Positions 11,686-22,911 of a stretch of DNA of 64,000 bases are shown one piece after another. Under the pieces are notes generated by a model. The model did no database searches. It saw nothing but the letters and a program-made list of their open reading frames with translations, and had not been told where the DNA came from. Both the position numbers and the translations under genes were made by a program. Origin of the DNA: Glebionis coronaria (lineage: Eukaryota; Streptophyta; Magnoliopsida; Asterales; Asteraceae); contig CM046877.1 of the NCBI GenBank assembly GCA_025667525.1, positions 617,348,580 through 617,412,579 of the forward strand, read 5' to 3'. Positions within the stretch are counted from its first letter, which is position 1. Every line of letters starts with the position of its first letter.

Positions 11686-12290
11686 AAGTTGGATGGACCG
11701 ATCTTAACCCGAATTAGGATTAATTCGGGGTCTTGTAGACTCTGGCTCTTGCACCAAGTGAAACTTGTTTAAGGACCATGCGCACTGAAAACAGACACCG
11801 TTAGGCTTACCGTGGGTTTGTGACCCACGATTAGACTCCGGCACGAGAGTAAGTAATCGATTTGAGTATGTGTGAGGCTTTAGAGGATATTGTGTATCGT
11901 ACCTTTGTAGAACCGTGGGAGTTCCTTTTATACCCGAGAGAGTCCTGGTTGGGCTCTCCTACTCTTGCGGCCTAAGGAAGAGATAATGACTCAAAATAGT
12001 TTGATTCTTATCGCATAACTAAGGTAAGTGTATATCCCTTTTCCTTAGACGAATATAATCATAAGATAGATTATATTCTGTCTGATCCTGCCGTAGTGCG
12101 ACGAGGACACGACTCAGTAATAAGCCGTATGTGCGACAGCGGCTTACCGGCCCTCCTGGGCTGTGCGCATGCTGCCTAAGCATAGATCCATATCCAATGG
12201 ATACGGGTAGTACCCGTGGATCGGGTTATCCAGCCCGACTAGGGATTATACGTCATCATGTCCCCCCAGTCTAGTGGTCTCAGGTTCTAA
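11686..12290 (-). mobile_element. LTR-like block, minus strand, probably Ty3/gypsy
   Basis: Read on the minus strand, this GC-richer block contains a TATA box (GGGTATAAAAGGAACTCCC; core at 11927-11933) followed by a leader and a CG-containing 3' part. This is the layout of a plant LTR. It separates the copia gag relic from the following gypsy-type gene. The exact ends and any target duplication could not be established, and it may be a solo LTR. Confidence 0.45.
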
Positions 12291-12660
12291 CCACGGCTAC
12301 TAGAATATTATCTGCTAATTTATTCATCAAAAAATATATTGCGCGCAAGCGCAGTGTGAGTATCCTAGAAGATACATCCCCCCTTTTACCTATCCTCCTC
12401 GAAACCCGAGAAAAGCGTCTACCATGTCACTTTTACCCCTTCATATTCCATCGTTAGATGTTGCAAGTGGTTAACACGTGGCGCTGATCTAAGTTTGCAA
12501 CAGTAACTTGGGGGGCTATATATATCTGTGACGCCGCTATTGACTGCTCATCTCTTTTAGTAAAAAGAAAAAACTTCCATTAACAACCTCCATTCTTTTA
12601 TCCGAAGCTTGATCTTCTCTAAGGTAATCCTCACGACCACCTCAACGCATTCACTCAACC
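12291..12660 (+). promoter_or_regulatory. Upstream region of the gypsy-type gene with TATA-like box
   Basis: The stretch contains CTATATATATC at about 12515-12525, roughly 140 bp before the ATG at 12661, and a C-rich block CATCCCCCC near 12375. I infer the promoter/5' leader of the downstream reading frame. No other gene is seen. Confidence 0.35.
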
Positions 12661-13980
12661 ATGGTTAAACAACTATCAGAGGTTACTTCAATTATCACCA
12701 TCGAGGAACTTGACCGGTTCACGACGGAATTCTATATCCCTAACTTTTTGCACCCTGAAGTACCCAACCCCCGACATAATATTAGACAAGCGTCGGAGGG
12801 CAAAATAAGGATATATACCCGTTTTTTATTACGCAAATCACCGAATCCTCATGTCACTCTTCCTTATAAGCCTATTGATGCACTACGAAATCCATGTTTC
12901 TCAACTTTATTATATAGGGGCGGCGAAGACTTTGAATTTTTTTTAACCACCATCAAGTGGCCTAGTGGTAAGGTCCTTGACTCTCAAAGGAGAGGTCAAG
13001 GGTTCAAACCTTACTAGGTGTGTACACTTGGGGTGGCCATGGAGGTTCACCTGCGACGACTCCGGGCTATCCAAAAGGGTAGTCGTCTGGGATTAGTCGG
13101 CTTGTAATATCGAGTCGGAAACCTAGGTATACCAAAAAAAAAGATTTTGAATTTTGAAACAACCGCCACACCCTAGATATAGAACCAACTATTGATCTAT
13201 TCCGCGTGTTTCACCAACGCCAACTTGCCAATGGGTGGGTATCATTCGCTAAGCGAAAGAACGACATGGAATGTTATAACGGCAAAGTAGATTCCTTAAG
13301 GGATTGGAACAATTCCTTTTTCTGGATTGATGATGCCGCTTACCCCTTCCATTTTCCATTCTTGACTTCTGGAACGATGAGGAAGGACCCACTGACTGGC
13401 CCAAACTCCTACAAATCTGAGGACGCAGAGTTGTTGAACAACAATCGCATTCATGTGCAACCTTATCCTGAAGCGTTGTTATGTATTCTTGGGCTTAGCC
13501 GCGCAATTATTTGTGGCGCGCGCCAAATATCATACTTCCGTGACCGGAGTGGCCAGGGTTAGTGGTTCTTCCCGCATTCTTCATATCTGTCTGTAAGTAT
13601 CACATCGTCTGAGTATCTAAAGATTTGTTTGCATTGTTTCTTTATGTTTGAGCAGTAATGGATGTTCTTTACCTCGTTCGTGATGCCTTCCCAGAAGACT
13701 TGGTGGTTTATTCTCGCCCAGTGAGAGAGAACGAAAAGTCGTTGGAAGATCGTGCGCTAAAGAATACAATGGAGTTAGACGTGGGTGAAGCCTCCTCGGC
13801 CCAGGCACAAGAAGATACCGGCGCAGGACAGCCGCAGCAACCACCAGCACAACAACAACAGCCACCCCAGCAGCTGCTAGGGATAGTCCTCTCTATCGGA
13901 GTACAATTTCTCCGAGAATGTTGAGTTTTCTGCTCACCAGTTCGAGAAGGACGAAGAGGTGGCTACCCCTTTATCAAGGA
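12661..13980 (+). pseudogene. Gypsy-type putative transposase-domain gene, disrupted, with one intron
   Basis: The ATG at 12661 opens MVKQLSEVTSIITIEE and FYIPNFLHPEVPNP. The frame is broken at 12940 by a SINE and resumes after it at LDIEPTIDLFRVFHQ, continuing with NGWVSFAKRKND and DSLRDWNNSFFWID. These phrases fit the plant 'putative gypsy-type transposase' domain family (my recollection of family style; no search done). A stop at 13560 lies shortly before a GT...AG intron of 63 bp (13593-13655). The following segment (MDVLYLVRDAF, VVYSRPVRE, then a Gln/Pro-rich run) matches the usual downstream part of such proteins and frays near 13924. The conserved function is not firmly known. Confidence 0.65.
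12941..13142 (+). mobile_element. tRNA-derived SINE
   Basis: This insert of about 200 bp carries RNA polymerase III promoter elements: an A-box-like TGGCCTAGTGG (12958-12968) and a B-box-like GGTTCAAACC (13001-13010), spaced as in a tRNA gene. It ends in an A run. It is flanked by 13-bp target duplications, GACTTTGAATTTT (12928-12940) and GATTTTGAATTTT (13143-13155), with one mismatch. The duplicated bases encode the same residues (DFEF) in the interrupted gypsy-type gene, so the insertion point is unambiguous. It is non-coding and would depend on LINE enzymes. Confidence 0.88.
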
Positions 13981-14039
13981 AGAGGCATGGAACAAGATTG
14001 AAGTGCCACGGTTCGTTAATCTGGGAGTTTAAGTTTTTA

Positions 14040-14165
14040 TGTTTTACTATTTATTATTTTTATTATGTTTTGTGATATTTTTTTAATGTAATGTTTTTTT
14101 TATTCTATGTAATGTTTTTTAATCTAATGTATTTTTATTTAATGTAATATTTTTATTTATCGAAT
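14040..14165 (+). repeat. AT-rich imperfect tandem repeat
   Basis: Words of the form TTTTTATTTAATGTAATG recur four to five times with variable T runs. It lies between the end of the gypsy-type gene and an inverted-repeat element. Confidence 0.55.
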
Positions 14166-14339
14166 AAAAAAAGAAAAAGTTAAACTAAATAGGTCGCTGT
14201 AGGTCGTCGGAGAGAGAAAGCTGTTGTGGCAGAAAAAATGAAGATCGCACTAGGTCGCTGTTGTGGGTAGCCTAATAAATATGGATAGTTTCATAGTGTA
14301 AGAAGTAAAAAGGTAGAAATTCGGTAATAAGTTCCATTG

Positions 14340-15640
14340 CTTATTTATGAAAATGTTCATGTTGTTCGTCACATAAGAAAATAAAGAAATGTTCATCAGT
14401 TAGATAATGAATGTTCATCAATATTTTTTGATAATGTTCATTAGTTTATCAAATACTAATGATAATGTTAGTTAGTACTCGAAAAACTCACGTTGCTCAT
14501 CAGTTTTAGAATAAGAAAAATTAAAGTTGATAATTTGGAACAGGATGATTTTCATTAGTCGGATAACAAATGTTCATTAGTTTTGAATTTAGGAGTGGAA
14601 ATAACATAAAATATTGTTCATCAATAAAAGTCGATGTTGATTAATTTTCGAAAAAAAATCATATTTTTCATTAGTTGTGTAAAAAATCAAAACGTTTATA
14701 AACTATTTCTTATGGTGCTCATCAATTTTCGAAAATAAAATCACGCTATTCATCGATTATCTGAAGAAAAAAGTATATTCATCAGTCAAAAGAGTTGTTC
14801 ACCAGATTTTTTTTATTGTTCATCAGTTGTTTGTAAATTAAAAAAAAATATATGTTCTTCAGTTAAACGATGAAAGTTTACCAGTTCATCGGGTTTTTAT
14901 CATGTTCATCAACTATTTATGATAATGTTCATCAGTTATCGAAAAAATTACGTTTTTTTGTCGGTTATTAAAAAATATATATAAAAAAATAATCATGATT
15001 TAAAAAAAATCAAGTTGTTCATCAGTTGTCTAAATAAATTATAAATATAAATGTTATCAGTTAGATAAAAAAAGTTGATGAGTTCATCTGTTGTTCTTGA
15101 TAATGTTCTTCAGTTCTTCCGTTATTTATGATAATGTTCACGTTGTTCACCAATTAAAAACTAATGAAATGTTATCGATAACTTTTTCAATAATGTTCAC
15201 TAGTTCATCAAATATTAATGATAATGTTCATTAGTTTTCGAAAATAAACTCACATTATTTATCAGTTTTTAGAAGAAAAAAAATATCAAATGTTCATCAG
15301 TTTGAACAGAATGATTTTATTCGTTAGATAAAAAAATGTTCATCAGTTCTGACTTTAGATGTGAAAATAGCAAAAAGCGTTGTTCATCAATAAAAAATTG
15401 ATGTTCAGTAATTTTTGAAAATATCATGTTTTCCTTAATTGTGTGAAAAAATAAAAAAAATTAAATGTTCATCAATTATTTTTCAAGATGTTCATCAATT
15501 TTCAAAAAAAATATGTTATTCATAAATTATTTAATAAAAATGAAATTAAATAAATGTTCACCAGCTATATAACAAATAATCATCAATGTTGATAATTAAA
15601 AATAGTTGTTCGTCAATAGAAACAGTTGTGTATAAAAAAA
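14340..15640 (+). repeat. Degenerate GTTCATCAGTT short-motif array
   Basis: More than twenty variants of (A/T)TGTTCATCAGTT recur at irregular spacing of roughly 20-60 bp, embedded in AT-rich DNA with GATAATG and TCGAAAA linkers. A larger, diverged internal duplication is visible: the order of words from about 14340-14800 is loosely repeated from about 15120-15560. There is no coding frame. Spacers are not of constant length and the motif is not conserved enough for a CRISPR. Confidence 0.75.
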
Positions 15641-15956
15641 CTAATAATTATTTTATAATAAAAATGCTTTTAAAATTTAATTTCGAGAAAAGAAAAAATA
15701 ATATATTGTTGTAAAAAATGAAAAAAAGAAATAAACAAATAGTAGAAACAAATAAAAGGAGGAACTAAAAGATAAAAAGCCAAGAACTTGAAAGAAAAAA
15801 GGAGGAACGTTTATCACCCTTTCATAGCTTTTCATACTTTTATTATTTCTTCATTTTTCATAGGATCACATCTCACTCAGTAATAAGTTCTATTACATCA
15901 AAATAAGACAATATAAGTAAATCATATATCGTATGATACCTCGACCACTTACTTAT

Positions 15957-16642
15957 TGTTATGTAATAGTCTTTATTAGCCTAAAGTCGTGTCTAGGGTA
16001 TAACTTCCGAGTTTCTTAAATAGCTTCTAGCAATAAAGGTCGGTTGGTGGTGTCGCAGCCCAACCTGACCCGTAGGACTATGTAACAGTCGGTTCCCCCT
16101 CATCTCTATAAAAGGAGGTGATTGGGGACGAGATTCACAATGCATTCTTTCAATAACTAATCGAGAATCGGTTAGGGTTTACCTTGTGGGCGTCGCTTTT
16201 ACTTTTCTGCCGAGTCCGCTGCTGTGGGTGTTCTTCGTGATCGATTGTTGTTCCGCATCTAGTAATCAGGGTTGTAGGGATTTAACCCTACAAGTGGTAT
16301 CAGAGCCTGGTTCTGATCCAGGGACCTAGCCTAAAGTCGTGTCTAGGGTGTAAGTTCCGAGTTTCCTAAATAGCTTCTAGCAATAAAGGTCGGTTGGTGG
16401 TGTCGCAGCCCAACCCGACCCGTAGGATTATGTAACAGTCGGTTCCCCCTCATCTTTATAAAAGGAGGTGAGGGGGGACGAGATTCACAATGCATTCTTT
16501 CAATAACTAATCGAGAATCGGTTAAGGTTTACCTTGTAGGCGTCGCTTTTACTTTTCTGTCGAGTCCGCTGCTGTGGGTGTTCTTCGTGATCGATTATTG
16601 TTCCACATCTAGTAATCAGGGTCGTAAGGATTTAACCCTACA
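15957..16642 (+). mobile_element. Miniature copia remnant: LTR, about 34-bp interior, truncated LTR
   Basis: LTR 1 spans 15957-16292 (TGTTATGTAATAG...CCCTACA). After AG comes a primer-binding site, then an almost complete second LTR (about 16327-16642) lacking the first 20 or so bases. Both carry a TATA box (TATAAAA at 16107-16113 and 16457-16463). The two LTRs differ at only a handful of positions by eye, so the element is young. Five-bp target duplications CTTAT flank the whole unit (15952-15956 and 16643-16647), showing that it arrived as one insertion. There is no room for gag or pol, so any mobility would need enzymes supplied in trans. Confidence 0.88.
16295..16310 (+). promoter_or_regulatory. 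Primer-binding site between the two copia LTRs
   Basis: TGGTATCAGAGCCTGG, complementary to plant initiator Met-tRNA, lies two bases after the end of LTR 1. It is essentially the only internal sequence retained. Confidence 0.85.
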
Positions 16643-16932
16643 CTTATATACTAAATTTCTCTGAGAACTATAGAAAGTCCCAGTAACACGGCACGAGGAT
16701 AATGGCGAATAAAAAAATTGTACATTCTTATTAACTACTCCGTGTGATGGAAGAAAAGTACCAATGCTTGTTATAAGTTTTAAAGAAAAATATGCAAGAG
16801 TGCAACTATGAACTAACCGTTTTTTACCACAGTAAGCATGATAATAGCGAGATGTAGCTACCAACAACAGCGATCTATTGCGATATTAATTTTTAAGCTT
16901 TTTTTCTTCAATGATTTAGTGCGACCTATTTA

Positions 16933-17500
16933 CCCCAACAAGACGACTTGATTTAATTTTTTAAATATTTTTTTACAAATACTTATATAAATAAAATAAA
17001 AAATATTACAATAATATTCATAGATAAATATTGCTAAAAATTGATTAAAAAGACTTAATTAGAGTTAAAGAGGGTAAAATACATTATCTAAAATTAACTC
17101 CAAAAATTATCAAATTAATATATGTTGTGAGGAATTAAAAAAAAGCTCAACATATTAAATTTTAGAAATTTTTTACAAATTTTATCTAATTAAAACTTAA
17201 TCAAAACTAATATAATTTATCCGAAAAATATATAGAAAGAAAAAAAAAAAGCCAACGACCTAGTATTCGACTAGATCGTCCCAGGGGTCTATTTGGGTGA
17301 AAAGTTTTCGGTGAGTCCATCAGCGCAACAAGGCGACCGACTTCGACATCGGTGGCGACCGAGCAAATCGAACTACCTTGCGGGTAGCCTAAGATAAGAT
17401 AAAAGACAAATACAACGTATGGCTTCTCACTAGTTCCAACGATATATAGTTAAACAAAGATATATAGAAGGGAGAGGAAGAAAAAGAGGAGCAATCTCTA
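16933..17500. other. AT-rich intergenic DNA with a short GC-richer relic
   Basis: No gene is seen. Around 17255-17395 the composition rises (CGACCTAG, GGCGACCGA, GCGGGTAGCCTAAG) and shares the words ACCTAG and GGGTAGCCTAA with the ends of the element at 14186-16932, perhaps a relic of another copy. Confidence 0.35.
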
Positions 17501-18190
17501 TCTCTACTACTTATAATGTAAATTCACCAAAACCTTGAATGTTGAAAACACTTTAATTAAGGAAATGTTGAAAAACTTAATGCTAAAAAAACTTAAGTCA
17601 AGAGAAGCTTTAGAATACGTTTCATCTCCCTTTTAACCTAAATACACACCCCGAAATCCAAATCCATTCCACATCCACCATTAACCTAGCCACCATCCTC
17701 CACCACCTCCCTAACGAACAGGGTTCTAATCGCCAATGAAACCACCATTAAGCAAAACACCTCTCTCTAACCACAGATCCATGGCCGCCGCCACTTTTAT
17801 TGTCGTCTACCAAACTATTGACATGGTTTCGGTGGACTTGGCGGTTTTAGTGTGCTAGGTGGCCTTAATGCGTTTGTGTTTGTTTTGAGTTGTTTGTTAC
17901 CTTTAGTTTGCAAATGAATATTGCCTGGTGATCGCGACATTTCTGGATGTGGTGGTCTCAATTCTGGTGGTCCACAAATGCGGCTCAGAGATCAGAACAT
18001 ATTGCCGCTCAAATCGATCAAGTAAGTAAATCATATCAATTTATGTATTGGTCGTCCTTTTTTTTCTTTATAGATTGTTCTTGATTGATTTTTTAGGTTT
18101 AAGGTATTTAATGGCACTTTGTATTTCGGTCTTAAAGGGTAAGTGACAAAGGTCTTTGTTTTGGCTTATTTAGTGGTTTATGGCTTATTT

Positions 18191-18335
18191 GTTTTTCGGC
18201 TTATTCTCATAAGCTCACTTTTTTGTGGCTTATTTTGAATTTATTTCGGCATATATAACCTTGTTACCTTATATAAGCCAAAAGGTTTTTAAAATAAGTC
18301 ACAAAAAGTGAGCTTATGAAACATAAGTCAAAAAC
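18191..18335. repeat. Fold-back (inverted repeat) element
   Basis: The left arm 18191-18236 (CTCATAAGCTCACTTTTT core) pairs with 18291-18335 (AAAAAGTGAGCTTATG core) across a loop of about 54 bp; arms are about 45 bp and roughly 85% matched by eye. The GGCTTATTT-type words recur at 28120-28220 and resemble plant MITEs. Exact outer ends are unclear. Confidence 0.65.
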
Positions 18336-19699
18336 CAAATTGGTTTAATGTATGTAGAAAGTTTGGATTCAACTTGTGATTTAAAGCATATTACTTTTAA
18401 AGTGATTATTGTGTTTATTTGTGTTTAGAGGTATTGATGTTTCCTTCAATTTTTATTTTACAGTGATTAATGTGTTTATATGTTTGTGATTTGAATTGCT
18501 CTTTTGTTTTTACAATTTTGTACTATTATTCTACAATTTTTAAATGTTTGATCATGTCCTCAAGGTTGTTTTTAATATGTCGTAACCTGTAGGTATTGAC
18601 GTACGAGATTGGGGATGTGGATAACCTGATTCCATCCTATGGACTTAGACTAGATATGGTATACTTTCATAAACTACTTTTGGTAATATATGTTACCAAG
18701 TAACACATTTAAAACATCGTCATGACATACTTGATGTTCATACACCGTGACCCTTTAAGATAGGTTCGTAAAAAGTTACAACTTTACAAGCACAGATTTT
18801 ATCCAGTTTGAAATATCGTTCACTTGAAAGTAAACGTTAATTTTAATTTGCTATTCTTTTAGATTGGGATTTAGGTATTGAACATCTTGCTTTTTAGTAG
18901 CAAAAGTTTTTTTTGTATTGGTCAAAGAATTAAAATATGTGTTAACAATACGTGGTGTATTTTTTTGGTTTGTAAGTTTAGATTATTGACTTGAATTTAC
19001 GAAGAATTGATTTTTGTGTGCTATATCAGCAGGTTGTTGGATGGTGAAAAGGGAGGAGACGGCGTCGTCTTTACTTGCGCCTATTATGCCTCAATACCCT
19101 CTTTCCAAGAGGGATAGATGACATGATGTTCTTGGGGTCTGAAAGATTTAAGCAACGCTCTTTAAACATCTTATTTTATTTTACTTTTGTTTTTATAAAC
19201 TTAAATTATGAGTATGTTTCTTGATATGAGTGGTCAGTTAATAAAGGTGTGTTATGGATTGATTATTAGCAGCAACAGTAATATGGGCATACAAAGGAAT
19301 CAGAACCGAGATTATGGTTATAAGAGAAACACAAAATGGTCGTGAAAGGATTTAGAGGTGGTACGCGTAAAGGTAAGATATTTATTAGAAACCAAACAAA
19401 ATTAAAAATAATATTCAAATGAAATGTGCGGACATTGTGGTTGATATATTTTCTTCATGTACAGGGACTCCGTTTGCTGTGATCGCTTAATATGATGAGA
19501 ACTTTAATAAAAATGATCATGCTCCTCCTGTTGAGGAGGCAACATTAGGGTCATCGTCAGATACTATCTTAGACGTAACACCACATGGAAGTAAATATGC
19601 ACATTGTAAGATTCAATTTCTTCTCGTGTAACCTCTCTCCTTTCTGATGTCGGGGCTGACATGAATATTTTTGCCCCTTCGCGAAACACTCCTGCTGCA

Positions 19700-19830
19700 A
19701 CAGGGATGTTTGGTTGTTAAACCAGGAACCAAACACCTTTCTGCAGCAAAAGGGGTGTTTGGCTGCAGCTAAACCAGGAACCAAACCCTCCGTTTTCTGC
19801 GAAAACTGGTGTTTGGTTGCTGCTTGTATT
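19700..19830. repeat. Short direct and inverted repeat cluster
   Basis: TAAACCAGGAACCAAAC occurs at 19718-19734 and 19770-19786. GGTGTTTGG and its complement CCAAACACC, and CTGCAG/GCAGC words, occur around them, giving several overlapping potential hairpins. No coding frame is supported. Confidence 0.55.
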
Positions 19831-19984
19831 AGGTCGATGTAATCAGGATGAACATCATATGTATTAACATCTAATAGAAAGATATGTGGCTAAGCTATAT
19901 TCTAATGATCTAAGGCATTTGTTAGTTTACAAGCTCATTTCTAACTCATGAAAAGTTTTTTTGTAGGAGTTATGATGTATGGTC

Positions 19985-20522
19985 AGTTGTAGGGGGTAAT
20001 GGAAAACTAAGACACAAACTTTTTGGGTAATTATCAAAGAGTAATGTGCATATGGTGTCAAAAGTAAACCTTTGAAAGATATCCTGCAAATCCATCTCGA
20101 CACCATTTCCAAAAACGGATTCAGGTATGGGCAGAAGGTCGCTTTCAAGTTTGTTCCAAACAATAGTTTTCAGGATAGTTTGAAATTCTGTGTGATTGAG
20201 TATGTGCATAGTGACCTTGTGGCTCCACTCCCATATACCACCATCGGAAGTGAGGATGCCCTTTCTCATGACATCAAATATCTTATGGAACTTTTCACCT
20301 TTAGGATAATTTTTGAAGTTTTTGCTTAGAATGTGGTGGTTGTCTAAATGATTCATGGTCAGCAACATGTCCATGTTGATGAGCCAAGGGCCTTTAAACA
20401 TGAACGTACCACCACTACGTGCGATAAGTTCGGTTAAGAGATTATGAAGTCAGTGTCTGTTTACAGTGGCGCCTAGAATCATACCTAAAATTGGCCAATT
20501 TGTACGGGAAGTCGTTCGTTGA
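19985..20522 (-). pseudogene. Cytochrome P450 fragment, CYP96A-like (N-terminal third)
   Basis: On the minus strand the frame reads RTNWPILGMI, NRH-stop-LHNLLTELIA, SGGTFMFKGPW, HHILSKNFKNYPKG, FDVMRKGILTSDGGIWE and MDLQDIFQRFTFDTIC. These phrases match the region after the proline hinge through helices A-E of CYP86-clan enzymes, closest in style to CYP96A midchain alkane hydroxylases of cuticular wax synthesis (assignment from memory of the family). About 175 of the usual 500 residues are present. The I helix, ExxR motif and haem cysteine are missing, and there is a stop near 20449. The open frame then drifts off family near 19985. It lies inside the candidate Helitron, so capture is the simplest explanation. 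Confidence 0.85.
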
Positions 20523-22339
20523 ATCTTGAATATATAAATATAAGATATGTCATGGATATAAAACACAAATAGAGCCTAAAAGCATATTCAGGGAAAGGCA
20601 TGGAAAAGATGGGGTTATAATCTATATTGGTATGTGATTGTGATATTGCTGATCTATTGGTATATGACTGCTTGTTTGTTGGTTCTTTACTTCTTTGAGT
20701 ATGGTTACAAAGATACCTCCTACTAACATTAGTTATTAATATCTCTAATTCTTGAATTCTTAATTTGTTGTTTTCATTTTGTTATTTTGTAATTGTACTT
20801 TTTAGTCATTCACCTTCGATATATTACGGTCTTTATCTACATCAATCGTATACGTAGATGAAGCTTGGTATCAACGTAGAATCTCTCTCAATGGAGCGCG
20901 GGTTAAAACCGGTTTTTGTAGGTATAGAGGGGGAAGGTGAGAGAATGATATTGAATATGGCAATGATGAAAAATCTATGGCAACACTAAGACGGCAATTC
21001 AGAATAGCACGAGGCGAGTACTATCGTTATAAAAGGCAAGCCCCAAAAGGAGTTTAAATGTGTAACTTTAGTGCTAACTATGAAATTCTATATCATTTTG
21101 CTAGCTTATTCATTCATGGTTCCTTTTTGACCAGTGAATATATGAACTTTGTGACTGAAGCTCTCGAGTTGGAGGACACTATTAAAAATTATGAGCTCCG
21201 TTATGCTACTGGATGGTACTTATAATGCTTTGACTTCTAACACATAACTGTACATTAATTGATTATAGGGATACCTTGATGATATTGTTGTAACTCGTAA
21301 ATGATTACTTTATACAAGAATACCTATTCGGGTCTAACGGGAACGTAATCACTGAATCTAAAGAGGCAAATATTCAAATGGTATTGATAACCAAGTAGGT
21401 GAGTATAGTTGTAGTATCATTCAAAAGTTTAAAATATAATCCGCTAAGATCAAATAGGCATAAATGGGGTGCCTCTAATATTAGCCTACGATTAAATAGC
21501 ACAAATAGGACCTGACAGAAACCTTTTAATATGAATGGGAAAAAACCGGGTTATGGTGTTGTGATTAAAGGTTTGTCTTGCATGTAACTAATATACAAAG
21601 TGTCTTTAAAAAATAAAAAAAAATACTACACAATGTCAAATACAACTGTTTAAGTGTTCGTATTAAGGTTTGTCTAAAATTGACAATAATAACTCAAACT
21701 ATGATTATGGTTTATATAGTAACTTAAAGAAACACGCAAACCTTTGAGTAAATGACTAGGTTAATTAAACTCATGTTTTATAAGATATTTGTTAAGGCAC
21801 GTGAATGATTATTGATAAAGGATTGGTTGATCTTAATTCAAACTTTCATATCAAAATACAATGGTCTCATGGCATGGTCTCATGGCAGTTATTTTATATA
21901 ATGTTTGGATTACTAAGAAGGTGTGTGACTTCATGTGTTAATAACGTTTATGTTTAGAAGGTATGACATTTAATGAATGTAAGATTGAGAACTATGTGCA
22001 TGTTCTAACTATATCTTTTGAATGTAATTGATGTTAAGTAGTATAACAAATAATTGAATCTCTTGATTATAAATTCTTTGCATGCTTTTAATATCACATT
22101 AGATTTAAGTTTTTTTCTCAAATCTTTTGTAAAGTCAGTTGTTAGACTTTTATCTCATAATTTTAGAATTGATGTAATGTTTTACTTAATGCTTTACTAA
22201 ATGTTTTTTATATTAGTAGAGATACATGGTTATCTGAGATTTTACATAAATTTGAATTATCGTATGTTACGAGATTTTCCATTGCACTTTTGATTTACCT
22301 CGAATTATCGTATCGTTAAATATCTACCGTCGGACGATT
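20523..22339. other. Helitron interior without recognisable genes
   Basis: Only short exon-like open patches are present, for example around 20850-21050 and 21130-21230. The rest is AT-rich. I recognise no protein family. Confidence 0.3.
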
Positions 22340-22911
22340 CCGCAGCTATGCGCGGGTAATCGCTTAGTATATTACAACGTCGGCATGTTTTAATTTGGAT
22401 GCATATGAATTATTCAAGGTATACATTGTACACGGATAGTCAATGCATAAATTACAAGTCTAGGCTCTAAGGTTTTGACGCATCATTGTGGTGTCCAGTG
22501 ATTAATCTGACTTGATACTTGTACATGTTTTATTTTGAACATAAGCATGCTTTCAAATACAAAATAAGATCAGCGAAAGTCCAATCTGATGCACTTTTGC
22601 CTATAGACTACTTGTGCATTCCCTTTATCTTGTTCAAGTTTCTTCTATAAATGTTATGATATAAATTTAGATTATAAATAAAAACAAAATTACGGATTCT
22701 ATCAGGCAATGACCTGAGAACCGAGTTTTTCTCTGCCCAACTGGTCTTGCAAAAACATTAACATCTGTCATAATATTAAAAGTAAATTAAAACATCAACT
22801 ATAGATCATAGACCAATGCTTATAAATACAAAATAATATGCTCTAGAAGTAACAACACAATCCTAGGTTGCTTGAATTCTCAACTAAGTATATAATATAC
22901 GTAGATCATTA

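Larger units (their letters stand above)
14186..16932. mobile_element. Non-autonomous inverted-repeat-bounded DNA element with short-motif interior
   Basis: The left end TAAATAGGTCGC (14186-14197) is matched by its exact reverse complement at 16921-16932. A second matching pair lies inside each end: GGTCGCTGTTGTGGGTAGCC near 14253-14272 and the reverse complement of a close variant at 16856-16875. The terminal inverted repeats are thus about 80-95 bp and imperfect. The interior is a degenerate GTTCATCAG array with a nested copia LTR pair. I see no transposase frame and no clear target duplication. The type (MULE-like is my first guess) is not settled. Confidence 0.5.
17501..22367 (+). mobile_element. 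Candidate Helitron with captured gene fragments
   Basis: The 5' boundary TCTCTACTAC (17501) matches the common plant Helitron start and follows an A. The 3' boundary has a short hairpin region (CCGCAGCTATGCGCGGG, 22340-22356), then TAATCG and CTTAG followed by T. This resembles the Helitron 3' signature of a GC hairpin about 10 bp before CTRR, but CTTAG is a variant of the canonical end. There are no terminal inverted repeats or target duplication, as expected. No Rep/helicase frame is visible, so it would be non-autonomous. Inside are a CYP96A-like fragment, a fold-back insert and exon-like patches (for example 19270-19570) that I cannot identify. Confidence 0.5.

Noticed and set aside
12941..13010. 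A genuine tRNA gene
   Set aside because: A- and B-box-like words are present, but no cloverleaf with a plausible anticodon stem is complete, and the A-tail and target duplications show a SINE.
17640..18020. A host gene exon with ATGGCCGCCGCC start near 17790
   Set aside because: The frame closes quickly, no domain is seen and it lies inside the candidate Helitron; at best it is an unidentifiable fragment.
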